The notes: generated by a model not told the origin, from the sequence alone. A DNA stretch of 64,000 bases from Planctomycetaceae bacterium (GCA_027487735.1 JAIYDA010000105.1:16385-80384), one strand, 5' to 3'. Shown: positions 9,734 through 19,818, numbered from the stretch's first letter. Numbers and translations: made by a program.

Positions 9734-11017
9734 TTAGCAGTCGCCGCCCGCGAGCACCGTGAGGAAGGCGATGAGGTCGGTGTCGTCGGGGAAGAGGGTG
9801 TCGCCATTGAAGTCGATGCTGTTGCAGTTGCCCGTGCTGCACTCGCCACCCGCGAGCACGCTGAGGAAGTCGAGCAGGTCGGCATCATCGGGGAAGAGCC
9901 CGTCGCGGTTGAAGTCGATGCTGTCACAGGGGGGCAGCTCGACGATGTAGCCATTGAGCAGCGTCGAAGCGGGCAGGTCGTTCCACGTGCTCGCCGCGGG
10001 GACGGGGCCAACCGAGAAGTAGTGCACGCGATCTTCGTTCACGCCGCCCGCGAAGACGTTGTTGGGCTCGCCCACCGCCCAGTTGGTGTACGAGAAGGGC
10101 TCGCCCGGCACCACCCAGCTCCAACCCGCAGCGGGCTCCGCGCTCCCGGAGAGCTGGAAGCCGCCAATCCACGGGCCCCAGATGGCGTTCGCGATGCCGT
10201 TGCGCCAGAAGGCCTGGTTGCCGCCCAGGCGGCTGTAGACGAATGCATTCTCGGCTGCGCTGTTGATGGTGGCAAGCCAGCCGCCCTGCTGCGTCGCCTC
10301 GGTGCTTGCCTGCTCCCACGAGATGCCTTGCGGGCGCTGCACCCAGACGTAGCGGTTGTTGTTGCCGCCCTGGCTCGCGCTCCAGCGGGCGGGTGCGGGC
10401 TGGTCGATCTCGAGCGCGATGCCCGAGACGAAGACGCGCTGGAAGTTCTGGTTGCCGTTGTCGATGATGCGGATGGCGCGGAGCTCCTGGCCCACGATGT
10501 CGAGGGGCATCGTCCACACCTGCTTGTCGAGGCGAGTGGAGCCGACGGCTTGCGCGACGACGGCGTTGGTCGCGGTGAGGGAGTTGGTCCAGACGAACTG
10601 GTTCCAGTCGCGGATGTTCACGTTGCCAACGAGCTCTTCGCTCACGACGGTGCCATCGGCCCCGACGAACTGGATGGTGGCGTAGCTCGCGGGGCCAGCC
10701 TGGCCCCAGTCGGTGTTGATGAGCGTGTGGACCTTCTTCACGCCCTCGAGGTTGACGATGACCTCGAGCGTGCGCGTGCCGCTGCCACCGGGCACGGCGG
10801 CAGACCAGATGTTGTTGCCCTGGTTCTCGATGCGGAAGGGAACGCCCGCGAGGACGAGGCTGCCCGTGGCAAACGTGGAGCGCCCGAGGCTCTGGTTGGC
10901 GTAGGGGAGCATGTTGACCGTGACGAAGTAGCTGTCCATCGCCAGCGACTGGGTGGCTGCGGCAGCGCCCAGCACAAGCCCCACCACCGAGCACTTCATC
11001 GAGTTGATCGCGAGCAT
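9734..11017 (-). CDS. Secreted C-type-lectin-like protein with C-terminal GC-type dockerin
   Basis: Lectin-like segment ...SWEQASTEATQQGGWLATINSAAENAFV...GPWIGGFQ...WAVGEPNN...W; tail CDSIDFNRDGLFPDDADLLDFLSVLAGGECSTGNCNSIDFNGDTLFPDDTDLIAFLTVLAGGDC. Start could be 11017 or 11029. Confidence 0.88.
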   Translation of the reverse strand: MLAINSMKCSVVGLVLGAAAATQSLAMDSYFVTVNMLPYANQSLGRSTFATGSLVLAGVPFRIENQGNNIWSAAVPGGSGTRTLEVIVNLEGVKKVHTLINTDWGQAGPASYATIQFVGADGTVVSEELVGNVNIRDWNQFVWTNSLTATNAVVAQAVGSTRLDKQVWTMPLDIVGQELRAIRIIDNGNQNFQRVFVSGIALEIDQPAPARWSASQGGNNNRYVWVQRPQGISWEQASTEATQQGGWLATINSAAENAFVYSRLGGNQAFWRNGIANAIWGPWIGGFQLSGSAEPAAGWSWVVPGEPFSYTNWAVGEPNNVFAGGVNEDRVHYFSVGPVPAASTWNDLPASTLLNGYIVELPPCDSIDFNRDGLFPDDADLLDFLSVLAGGECSTGNCNSIDFNGDTLFPDDTDLIAFLTVLAGGDC

Positions 11018-11128
11018 CGTTTTCTCCATTTCTCTGCACAACACATGCCACCGGCCCAGCGACGCACGCCGCGGGCCAAGGACGAGTCTAGAGGAAACGG
11101 ACGAACCTGTCGAGAGCGCGAGGCAAAA

Positions 11129-11146
11129 CCCGGTGAATATACCGGG
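11129..11146 (-). terminator. Intrinsic terminator of the GH13 gene
   Basis: CCCGGT-gaatat-ACCGGG with TTTTGCC following on the minus strand. Confidence 0.65.
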
Positions 11147-11224
11147 CTTGTCTTGCGATGCTCCGAGAAAACTGCCTGTCGGGAGGCCAGCGGGGAGGCC
11201 GGAAGGGCGAGCATCGACACTGCG

Positions 11225-13462
11225 CTATTGCACGCGCTTGCCCGCGTGCCACACACCGGCAGACACCCCGGGCAGCTTTGCCCGCGCATCGCCCGTGAGC
11301 GCGCTTGCGTCAAACGTCTCGCGCCCGCGATTCACGACGATCACGACGCGCACGCCATTGAGCTCGCGCGCGAACGCGAAGACGTCGGCGTCGTTCGTGC
11401 TGAGGTGCTCGGCGCCGCCCAGGCGCAGGGCTGGGCCGATGGTCGCGTGCCGGCGGAGCGCGAGCCACGACGCGTAGGCCTCACGCACCCAGGGCATGGG
11501 TGCTTCGTCGGCGCTTGCGGGCGTGCCGCGGACGATCGCGGGGGCATCGGGCCAGGGGTAGGGCTTGCGGCACGTTGGGTCGTCGGCGCCCCACATGCCG
11601 ATCTCATCGCCGTAGTAGACCATGGGGCTGCCCAGGTATGTTGCTTGGATGGCAAGGCCCAGGATCGAGAGGTCGTAGATCTCCTTGGGCGGCTTGCCTG
11701 CCTTGTATGGCACATAGGCAGCGTCGTTGGGCCTGGGGTTGCTTGCGCCTTCCTGCACGGCGCAGTCGCGGTCATAATGCCTGCCCGGGTTCCAGAGCAT
11801 GTTCACGTAGCGATCGGTGTCGTGGCTCGCGAACAGGTTCTGGTGCAGCAGGTTGGCGTGCGGCGCGTCGGCAAAGGCCTTGGTCAGGCTCGCGGCGAGC
11901 TGCTCGCTGCTCATGGGCTCGCGGCTGGGGTTCAAGTCGCGCAGCCAGTCGAGCACGGGGAACGCAAACGGGTAGTGCATCTGCGTGTCGAAGCTGCCGC
12001 CCTCGATCCAGTCTGTCGCGTCGCTCCAGATCTCGGCGATGGTGATGGCTTGCGGGTTGATGCGCTTGACCTCTGCGCGCCAATCTCGCCAGAACTCCTG
12101 GCCCACCTCGCCCGCGACGTCGAGGCGCCAGCCGTCGATGCCGTCGCTGGGGTCGCCGTCGTTGTTGGGGTCCATCCAGCGGCGTGTGACGTCGAAGACG
12201 TGCTGCTTGATGCCCGCGTTCAGGTCGCCCTTGTCGACGGTGACGTCGCGATCGCGCGTGAGCCCGCCCTTGACCTGCCGAAACTCGGGCAGCCAGCCGT
12301 TCTTGCCGTCCCAGCCACTCCAGCCCACGAGCTTGCCCTCATCGTCAAACTCGCAGATGTACCAGTCGGCGTAGGGGCTTTTTTTGCCGTTGCGGACGAT
12401 GTCCTGGAATGCCCAGAACTCTCTGCCTGTGTGGTTCCACACGCCATCGAGGATCACGCGGATGCCGGCGCGCTTGCAGGCGGGCAGAAACTCGTCGATG
12501 AACCAGCGGTCGGCTGGGGTCCATGCCCAGGTCTTGGGGTCCATGGTTTGGGGCGAGCCGCTGGGACCGGGTATGGGCACGTACGTGCCATCTTGCGTGG
12601 GCGTGGGCACGCCTGTGGGGTTGGCGAGTCGCTGGTCGATGTGGCGAAAGTCGCTCGCGTCATACTTGTGCAGGCTTTGGGCCTCGAAGATGGGGTTGAA
12701 GTAGAGCGCGTCGATGCCCAGGGCCTTCAGCTCGCTCAGCTTCTCCTGCACGCCTTGCAAGTCGCCTCCGTAGCGACGATCCCAGATCACGTTGTAGAGC
12801 GGGCCCTCGCGGTGGGGCTTGTAGGTCGCTGGGTCGATGCGACGCCGACGCTGCCACGCCTCCAGCTCGCCCGGCTGCACGCTGTACCAATCGCTGCGCC
12901 ACTCGGCAAGGAAGACGGCGGGGCCCTGCGGGTCGTTGCTGGTGACGGCGTTGCGGAAGCGCTCGGGAAAGATCTGATACCAGGTGGTGCCAAGGGCCCA
13001 GGTGGGCACGATTGCGGCGGTGGCGCGACCGCGCGAGATCTCTCGCACGGCGCGGACGCGGGGCTGCCCGCCAGCGCGACTCACGCGGATGCTGAGGTCG
13101 GTCGCGTCTCTCCCCGCGTGCAGGCGCACGGTGCGGGCGATGGCGGCGGGCTCGCCGCTCGATGCGATCGTGCGTCCCTGGGCATCGCGGAGCGCCGCGA
13201 CGTCGCCCGGCTCGATGGCGACGTCGACAAGGCCTAGGCGAAGGTCGATGAGGGTGCAGGCGGCGTCGTCGAGGGGGAGGGCGGGCTTTTCGTCGGGTTG
13301 GGCGTCGGGTTGGCGAAGCGCGATGGACGGATCGGACGAGGCGTGAGGAGTCATCGCGCTGCTTTCTGCTCGCGGTGCGTGCTCGGTGCCGCACGCGAGC
13401 AGCAGGGTGCTGGCCATCAGGCTGAGAACGAATGAGACATGCGCGCGCTGTTGCATCCGCAA
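11225..13462 (-). CDS. Alpha-amylase/neopullulanase-like GH13 glycosidase, predicted lipoprotein
   Basis: Lipobox MRMQQRAHVSFVLSLMASTLLLAC; GH13 motifs DGVWNHTG, GWRLDVAGEV, AEIWSDATDWIEGGSFD, ASHDTDR. Confidence 0.92.
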   Translation of the reverse strand: MRMQQRAHVSFVLSLMASTLLLACGTEHAPRAESSAMTPHASSDPSIALRQPDAQPDEKPALPLDDAACTLIDLRLGLVDVAIEPGDVAALRDAQGRTIASSGEPAAIARTVRLHAGRDATDLSIRVSRAGGQPRVRAVREISRGRATAAIVPTWALGTTWYQIFPERFRNAVTSNDPQGPAVFLAEWRSDWYSVQPGELEAWQRRRRIDPATYKPHREGPLYNVIWDRRYGGDLQGVQEKLSELKALGIDALYFNPIFEAQSLHKYDASDFRHIDQRLANPTGVPTPTQDGTYVPIPGPSGSPQTMDPKTWAWTPADRWFIDEFLPACKRAGIRVILDGVWNHTGREFWAFQDIVRNGKKSPYADWYICEFDDEGKLVGWSGWDGKNGWLPEFRQVKGGLTRDRDVTVDKGDLNAGIKQHVFDVTRRWMDPNNDGDPSDGIDGWRLDVAGEVGQEFWRDWRAEVKRINPQAITIAEIWSDATDWIEGGSFDTQMHYPFAFPVLDWLRDLNPSREPMSSEQLAASLTKAFADAPHANLLHQNLFASHDTDRYVNMLWNPGRHYDRDCAVQEGASNPRPNDAAYVPYKAGKPPKEIYDLSILGLAIQATYLGSPMVYYGDEIGMWGADDPTCRKPYPWPDAPAIVRGTPASADEAPMPWVREAYASWLALRRHATIGPALRLGGAEHLSTNDADVFAFARELNGVRVVIVVNRGRETFDASALTGDARAKLPGVSAGVWHAGKRVQ

Positions 13463-13489
13463 AGGTAGGTAGCGGGCCCTGAAGGCTTC

Positions 13490-15778
13490 TCAGCAGCTTC
13501 CGCCCGCGAGCACCCGCAGGAACGCGATGAGGTCCGCATCGTCGGGGAAGAGCCCATCGCGATTGAAGTCGAGCTCATCGCATGCTTGCGTGCTGCACGC
13601 TCCGCCCGCGAGCACCACGAGATAATCCACCAGATCCTGATCCGACGGGAACAAGCCATCGCCATTGAAGTCGATGGTGCCGCACGCGGGCAGCAGCCCA
13701 AAGGCAGCGCTGACGTTGAAGAAGATGTTGCCCACAGGACGCACCAGCACCCGCACGCCGCTCGTGACGCTCGGCACACTGCTGGGCACCGTCACCGTCG
13801 CGCTCCCCGGCGCGAGCGGCACATTCGTTGCAAGCGTGATCCACGAGAGGCCTTCGTCCACGCTCAGCAGCACCTCAGCCTGCGACACGCCGACCGAGCT
13901 TGCGAAGGTGCCGGGCGTCCACGCCACCTGCATGCTCGCGCTGCCATCGCTGGCGCGCCGCACGATCTCTCCTGGCGCAGGTCGCGTCACGCGGAAGGGC
14001 GCGTCGTTGCCCGCGCTCACCACCACGATGTTCGATGAGACGCTTCCGCTCCCGCCGGGCACATTGTCTCGCACCGCAAGGCGGAACCTGCGTGAGCTGA
14101 CGAGTCGCATGTACCGCTCGCCCCGATTGTCGGTGCCCGCAAAGATCGACGCCCAGTTGGGGAAGGCGCGGGTTGCGCTCGCGATGGGAGGCAGCGAACG
14201 GAATAGCGGGCTGTTCCCGTTGTCAAGGCTCGCGGGCCCTTCGATGGTCTGCTGAGGTCCGTTGTCCATCTGGTCCCACGTAAACGTCTGGCCCGCGTTT
14301 GCGTCGGTGATGGTCGCGGTCAGCGTGAAAGGCGTTTCGCGCGGAATCACCCGGGACCCCGGACCAGCTGAGGTGATCACAGGCAGCGTGTTGCTGGTGT
14401 CGATGATCTGCGCACAAGGGGTGCCCGTCGCAACGAAGTTCCGCATCTCAAGCAGTGGGCCCGTGTGGAAGTAGGGGTCGTTGTAGACGACGAGATTGTC
14501 GCCCGTCAGCCCACCCCCCACCGGGCATGCGCCGGGATAGCTCATCTGCGTGCTGCCCCCGCCCGGCTCGCGCGCGGTGCTGCCCGCCCAATTGGGTCCG
14601 CAGCGACCGAGCAAGCCGTTGTAGCTGTGGTTTGCGCCAAACTGGTGCCCGAGCTCGTGGATGACGACGAGCGCCGACACGGGCTCGTTCTCGCCGCCGC
14701 GCGGAATGCCAGAAACACCGCGTGCTTTCGAGGTCGCAGAACACACGCTCCGAAGGTTCGCCACGCCCCCCGGCAGCCTCGTGAGCACGTGCCCGACGTC
14801 ATACGCAGCGTTGCCCACGATGCCATCGACGATGTCCTGATTCACGTCGTAGAGCGTGAACGAGCAATCCGACGAGGGCGTGTCGCACGAGGCCGGGGGG
14901 TAGGGGTCGGTCGCTGCGTTGAAGAACGCGAGCTGGTCGTTGGTAGCGATGAGCACGAATCGCACGCCCATGTCGGGCTCGAAGGTGGCGTTCGAACGAT
15001 TGACCACCGTCACGATCGCGCTCATCGCATCGGCTGCGTTCGGGGCGTTGCCCAGCACTTGGCTCTGGTATGCGCCGTACTCGCCCGTGCAGGCCATTGC
15101 GATGCGAAACTGCCGCAGCGTGTGCGAGCCGCGCGTGGAGAACGGGGCCTCATCGTCGGGGATGCTGCCCGCGACGTCGGTGCCGCTGTGGGCAGTTGCG
15201 CAGTGCCAGTCCCACGCTTTGGTCGAGGCATCGCTCAGCCAGTAGGCCATCACGTGCTCGCGCGAGCCCGCTCGCACGGGGTCGATGTATGCAAAACCCT
15301 CATCATGCCCACGGATCGCACCCCGCAAGCCGTGATTCGTCAGCTCGAACCATGCCGTGATGTTGGGCTCATCTTCGCACACGCCCGCGAACGCGAGCAA
15401 CTGCGGAAACCTCGCGGCCAGCGCAGGCTCCATGATCGGGTTGCGAGCGACGGCAAACCAGCGTGCCGTGCCGTCGGGCAGGGGGAGTTGCACGCGGGCC
15501 CAGGTGTCGCGCGGGGCCGACACATCGGGCGCAACAGCGAGGGCCGCTTCGAGGGCCGCGCGATCGACGATGGCATGCTGCGCCCGCCTGGGCTGGACAA
15601 ACCACTCGTCCTGCGCCACGCCCCGGGCTGCCTCCCACGCCAGGCCCTCGCGCTCGGTCACGAGCGAGACCATCGCGCGTGAGCTCTCCGCCTGCTGCGC
15701 GAGCACTGGCGAAGACAAGCACGCAAGCGCGAAAAGGCTGGCTGCGAAACAAAGCCCACGATGATGCTGCACGCCCAT
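13490..15778 (-). CDS. Reprolysin-like zinc metalloprotease with C-terminal GC-type dockerin
   Basis: Metzincin motif HELGHQFGANHS; signal peptide MGVQHHRGLCFAASLFALACLSSPVLAQ; AAAGGAG SD; tail CGTIDFNGDGLFPSDQDLVDYLVVLAGGACSTQACDELDFNRDGLFPDDADLIAFLRVLAGGSC. Confidence 0.9.
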   Translation of the reverse strand: MGVQHHRGLCFAASLFALACLSSPVLAQQAESSRAMVSLVTEREGLAWEAARGVAQDEWFVQPRRAQHAIVDRAALEAALAVAPDVSAPRDTWARVQLPLPDGTARWFAVARNPIMEPALAARFPQLLAFAGVCEDEPNITAWFELTNHGLRGAIRGHDEGFAYIDPVRAGSREHVMAYWLSDASTKAWDWHCATAHSGTDVAGSIPDDEAPFSTRGSHTLRQFRIAMACTGEYGAYQSQVLGNAPNAADAMSAIVTVVNRSNATFEPDMGVRFVLIATNDQLAFFNAATDPYPPASCDTPSSDCSFTLYDVNQDIVDGIVGNAAYDVGHVLTRLPGGVANLRSVCSATSKARGVSGIPRGGENEPVSALVVIHELGHQFGANHSYNGLLGRCGPNWAGSTAREPGGGSTQMSYPGACPVGGGLTGDNLVVYNDPYFHTGPLLEMRNFVATGTPCAQIIDTSNTLPVITSAGPGSRVIPRETPFTLTATITDANAGQTFTWDQMDNGPQQTIEGPASLDNGNSPLFRSLPPIASATRAFPNWASIFAGTDNRGERYMRLVSSRRFRLAVRDNVPGGSGSVSSNIVVVSAGNDAPFRVTRPAPGEIVRRASDGSASMQVAWTPGTFASSVGVSQAEVLLSVDEGLSWITLATNVPLAPGSATVTVPSSVPSVTSGVRVLVRPVGNIFFNVSAAFGLLPACGTIDFNGDGLFPSDQDLVDYLVVLAGGACSTQACDELDFNRDGLFPDDADLIAFLRVLAGGSC

Positions 15779-15914
15779 GAACCGCTCCTTTGGCATCGGG
15801 CGGGCAGGCGCTCGCCTCAATCGCACCAGTCTATCGCCAATCGGCGATTTCGCAAGCCTGTTTGGGGCAGGCACTTCGCGCCGCACGGGCGGCGCATCCT
15901 GCGAACAATGCCCC

Positions 15915-17462
15915 GTGCTCGCAACGCACGCCGCCAACCCCGCTCTGGAGGGCCCGCCCCACCAATCGAAGCGCAGCCCACAGCGCGCGTGGTCGCTCGC
16001 GATCGCGGCGAGCCTGCTGCTGCACCTGGGGGTTGCGAGCAGCGTGCGGGAGGGGTGGCTGGCGTTTGGTGGGGGGCTGGGTTCTGGGCTGGGTGCTGGG
16101 TTGGCTGCGCGGGCTGGGGGTGCCGGCACGGGCAGCGAAGGCGACTTCTTGATTCCGCTTGATCTTGCGAGCATGCCGGGCGGGGCGGAAGCAAATGCCG
16201 AGGGCAGCGCTGGGCGCGAGGCACCTGCCGACGCGCCGCGGGCTGCGGCGAGTGTGCCGCCAGCGATCCCGCCTGAGTTTTTGCGCAGCGACCCGGTGGC
16301 ACGCGTCGAGCCTGTGATGGAGCCCTTGAGCGAGCCCGTCCCCGAGCCGTTGCTCGTTCCGCCCCCGCAGCTGGTGCTGGGCATCGATGATGGCGATGAG
16401 TCCTCTCCCAACTGGCTCGGTGGCCCGCAAGAGACGCCGCACACAGGTTTGCCTAGCAGCGTGAATCAACCCGCGTGGTCGCTCAACCCGGGCCCGCCCG
16501 GGGCGAGTGGCACGGGCGGGAGTGGTGGTGGGAGTGGTGGTGGAACGAGCACGGACAGCGCGGGTGTTGGCGCGCCGACGGGAGCTGAGGCGGGAGCGTT
16601 GTCGCCTGCGGGGCCCCAAAGCCCGCCTGCGGTACAGCCCGCACCACTGCTCGCACCGCGCCCAGCGCAGGCTGGGCCTGCTGCGGACACCACAACGCAA
16701 GTGCCAGCGCAAGCTGCACCGATCAGGCAACGGGCCGAAGAGCCAGCGCCGCCCAAAGGCCCGGATGATGCGCTCGGCACGCCGATCAAGCCCGAGCCCG
16801 AAGCGACGCCCGCGCTCACGCCCACGCCGGCACCAACCGCGCCCGACCCGCTCGCCCTGCAGCCCATCACGCCCACGCTGCCCGCAGCGCCCGTCGACGC
16901 GAGCGTGGTGCCGGAGAGCACCATCGCATCCCCAGCGAGCATTGCACCAACCCCGGTCGCCAACTCTGCCAGCAGCACGACGCCCAACTCTGCCGCCAAC
17001 CCTGCCGAGCGCAACCCCAGCACGACGAACGCAAGCGGCGCAGCAGCGTCATCGCCCGGTGCCGCAGGCGGCGCAGCGGGTGGCAGCGACCTGCAAGGCT
17101 CGCCCAGCGACGCCGAGAGCCAAGCGGCGGCGGTGGTGCCCAACGTGAGCTTTCGCCCGGGCACGCCCCTTGCCGCGAAGGGCGTGCGCATCATCACGCG
17201 TGCCCCGCGCTTCAGCATCACCGCCCGCGTCGCGAGCAGCCCGCGCAACCCAACGCTCGAGCTCACCTTCAACCGCGAGGGCAAGGTGGTGTCGGGCAAG
17301 TTTGTCGAGGGGCAAGCCAGCGGCTACGACGATATCGACGGCCCAATCCTCGACGCTGCGATGCGCTGGACGGCAACGGGCAAAAAGCTCGCCGAGGTGT
17401 TGGGGGATGATCCGAAAGCAACCTTCACGGTGCGCATCACCTATCTGCTGAACGCACAGTGA
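15915..17462 (+). CDS. TonB-like protein with long Pro/Ala-rich linker
   Basis: N-terminal TM SLAIAASLLLHLGVASSV, very Pro-rich middle, C-terminal TARVASSPRNPTLELTFNREGKVVSGKF...ITYLLNAQ. Start uncertain (ORF opens at 15777; GTG at 15915 avoids overlap with the divergent gene). Confidence 0.65.
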   Translation: MLATHAANPALEGPPHQSKRSPQRAWSLAIAASLLLHLGVASSVREGWLAFGGGLGSGLGAGLAARAGGAGTGSEGDFLIPLDLASMPGGAEANAEGSAGREAPADAPRAAASVPPAIPPEFLRSDPVARVEPVMEPLSEPVPEPLLVPPPQLVLGIDDGDESSPNWLGGPQETPHTGLPSSVNQPAWSLNPGPPGASGTGGSGGGSGGGTSTDSAGVGAPTGAEAGALSPAGPQSPPAVQPAPLLAPRPAQAGPAADTTTQVPAQAAPIRQRAEEPAPPKGPDDALGTPIKPEPEATPALTPTPAPTAPDPLALQPITPTLPAAPVDASVVPESTIASPASIAPTPVANSASSTTPNSAANPAERNPSTTNASGAAASSPGAAGGAAGGSDLQGSPSDAESQAAAVVPNVSFRPGTPLAAKGVRIITRAPRFSITARVASSPRNPTLELTFNREGKVVSGKFVEGQASGYDDIDGPILDAAMRWTATGKKLAEVLGDDPKATFTVRITYLLNAQ

Positions 17463-18244
17463 ACAGGCCGATGAACACCGCACACGATTCTCGATCCGCT
17501 TCTCACATGCCCAACGCAGCTGCAAATCCTGGTTTTGTCTCGACGCGAGCGCGAAGCAGCGCGGTGTGGGCCCTCGCCGCACTGCTGTTGCTGCCAGCGT
17601 GGGCAGGCAGCGCGCAGCAAGGTGGCGGCACCGCGGTGCTCACGCCTGTGGAAGCGGGCGAGGACATCAACCCACTGCGCGTGGGCCTGCGCCGCCAACG
17701 CGTGGACCTGCGCGGGCCCAGCGGGTTTGACCGCCTCTATCGCGTGGCGCCCGGCGCGGTCATCAGCGGCGTCACCATCAAGGACGGCGGCTACGCACGC
17801 ATCAGCGGCTCGACGGTCGTGGTCTATCCGCGCGGGGCATACAGCCAGGTTGCGCCGGGCGTGGTGCGTGCGGATGCACCCGCGGGCACGATGTATTTGC
17901 AGGTGAGCGACGTGAACGCGCTCATCGGCTCGCCCCAGCAGCGTGCGCAGCGATCGATGGATGGGGCGAAGAGCCAGCTGAGTGCGAATCAGGCGAGTGC
18001 GAATCAAGCAAGGACGACCCGGGCCACGCAGACGAGCGCGAGCAACACGCTGCCCCGCGCCCTGAACGCGCGACTGACGGGTGAGCCGCAAGCCGGCGGA
18101 TCGCAGCCCACCGACGCTCCACCCAGCGAGACCACCATCACCAGCACCTCGACCTCACCTCTTCCCAGCCTGTGGGACGACGAGAGCTATCGCCAGCGCC
18201 GCCTCGGCGCGATTATCGATGCGGCGGCGCGGGCAGTGCCGTAG
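17459..18244 (+). CDS. Hypothetical secreted protein, translationally coupled to the TonB-like gene
   Basis: GTGA overlap with preceding stop (alternative ATG 17471); hydrophobic segment WALAALLLLPAWAGSAQ. Confidence 0.65.
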   Translation: MNRPMNTAHDSRSASHMPNAAANPGFVSTRARSSAVWALAALLLLPAWAGSAQQGGGTAVLTPVEAGEDINPLRVGLRRQRVDLRGPSGFDRLYRVAPGAVISGVTIKDGGYARISGSTVVVYPRGAYSQVAPGVVRADAPAGTMYLQVSDVNALIGSPQQRAQRSMDGAKSQLSANQASANQARTTRATQTSASNTLPRALNARLTGEPQAGGSQPTDAPPSETTITSTSTSPLPSLWDDESYRQRRLGAIIDAAARAVP

Positions 18245-18284
18245 CCCTGCCTTCGTTCGGCGTCACCCGATTCGCTCCGCAGCG

Positions 18285-19715
18285 CTATCCCGCGAACGCC
18301 ATCACCACTGCCCGTGCCGCGGCCTCACCACTTCGCACTGCGCCCTCCATCGTTGCGGGCCAGCCTGTGTCGGTGTGATCGCCCGCGATGAGCAAGCCTG
18401 GGCTCGCCTCGTGCGCTGTGCGAGCGCGGTGCGCGTGCGAGCTGCAACTGGGCACGAACGTCGCGAACCGTTCCTTCACCGCTCGGCAACGCTCGAGCTT
18501 TGCAACTCGCGCCAGCGGAAAGCAAGCCCGCACATCTGCGAGGGCCCGCGCCTCAATCTCCGCGCCGCTCAGGTTCATCCATGCGTCGGCAGCGCTCACC
18601 ACGCCGTGCACCACGCAGCCCGCGTCGTCCTTGCGAAAGGCCCACTGCACGCCCGTACCCAGCATCACGGCGTGCGGCTCGTGCATCACGCGGCGATCAA
18701 ACCGCATGTGCAAACCCAGGATCGGGCTGTGCGACAACCCGCGCATCTGCTCCACTCGCGGGTCGCTCGCAAACGCTCCGCTCGCGAGCAGACCCGTGGC
18801 CTTTTCAAAGGGCGTTGCGACCACCACGCATCGCGCCCGCACCGCGGTGCTGCCCACACGCACGACAAGCCCGCAAGCCCCGCGATCGATCGCCGACACC
18901 GCAGCCCCCTCCACCACGGCCCCGCCCGCGCGGGAGATGATCTCACGCGCAGGGTCATAGAGCGCTCGCAGGGGCGTGGTGGGCAACCCGATGCGCGATG
19001 CGTGCGGGCCCGGCAGCACCGCACCTTGCACCACGTGCAGCGCGGAGGCTGCGCTCGTGGCTTCCAGCGTCGCGTTGCACGCGCTCACGATGAGGGGCGT
19101 CCAAAAGTGCTCTCGAACCAGCTCGCCCTGGTCGTGGGCATCGAGCCACTGCGCAAAGCTCTGCTGCTGCATCGCCTCACGCTCCACCACCGCCGCCGCA
19201 GCGCATGCGCGAGCAAGGTCGAGCTTGGCCTTGGGCGAAAGAAAGTGCGAAGCAAGCAGCGCGGGCAGCATGCTGGTGCGGGCGGGCAGCCACGAGCTTG
19301 GGCGCAGATGCGACAGCCTGCCCTCGCTGGTGCGCCACCACTGCTCGTCGGAAAATGCGAAGGTGTGCAGCACACCCAGCGTGCGCAGCAGCGCGAGATA
19401 GCGATCGCAGCACCCGAGCGTCACGTGCTGGCAGTTGTCGATCTCTTCGCCGCTCTGCCCATCCACCGCGCTGCTGGCCCGCCCGCCCAACCGCCGGCGA
19501 GCCTCGAGCACGAGCGCGGGCATGCCGCGTTCAGCGAGTCGCACGGCGCAGGCAAGGCCCGCGAGCCCACCCCCCACCACCACGACGCCTGGCTCGCCGC
19601 GCCGCGCCCGCGCCGCAAGTGCCCAGTGCAGCGCGCGCTGCGCAGCGGGGTGGCCCTCTGGGTTCTGGCCCTCTTGGCTTGGGCTCTCTGGGTTGTCGTT
19701 CGCTGGATGTTGCAT
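18285..19715 (-). CDS. hpnE: FAD-dependent amine-oxidase family protein, hydroxysqualene dehydroxylase (HpnE)-like
   Basis: VVVVGGGLAGLACAVRLAERGMPALVLEARRRLGGRASS...NCQHVTLGCCDRYLALLRTLGV; C-terminal GLLIAGDHTDTGWPATMEGAVRSGEAAARAV. Confidence 0.8.
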   Translation of the reverse strand: MQHPANDNPESPSQEGQNPEGHPAAQRALHWALAARARRGEPGVVVVGGGLAGLACAVRLAERGMPALVLEARRRLGGRASSAVDGQSGEEIDNCQHVTLGCCDRYLALLRTLGVLHTFAFSDEQWWRTSEGRLSHLRPSSWLPARTSMLPALLASHFLSPKAKLDLARACAAAAVVEREAMQQQSFAQWLDAHDQGELVREHFWTPLIVSACNATLEATSAASALHVVQGAVLPGPHASRIGLPTTPLRALYDPAREIISRAGGAVVEGAAVSAIDRGACGLVVRVGSTAVRARCVVVATPFEKATGLLASGAFASDPRVEQMRGLSHSPILGLHMRFDRRVMHEPHAVMLGTGVQWAFRKDDAGCVVHGVVSAADAWMNLSGAEIEARALADVRACFPLARVAKLERCRAVKERFATFVPSCSSHAHRARTAHEASPGLLIAGDHTDTGWPATMEGAVRSGEAAARAVVMAFAG

Positions 19716-19818
19716 GAATGCCGACGTCGTTTCGCTTGAGACCGCTCACAGGGTGCATAGCTCGCGGCATTGTTGCGTGCCCGGCACGCACGCGAGCAAC
19801 CCGCGCATATCTTCGCCC

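Noticed and set aside
9590-13237. 1215-aa plus-strand ORF
   Set aside because: Antisense shadow of the lectin-dockerin and GH13 genes; Val/Ala/Glu/Arg-biased composition, no domain motifs, and the opposite strand has clear GH13 motifs.
14465-15682. 405-aa plus-strand ORF
   Set aside because: Antisense to the metzincin protease with HELGHQFGANHS.
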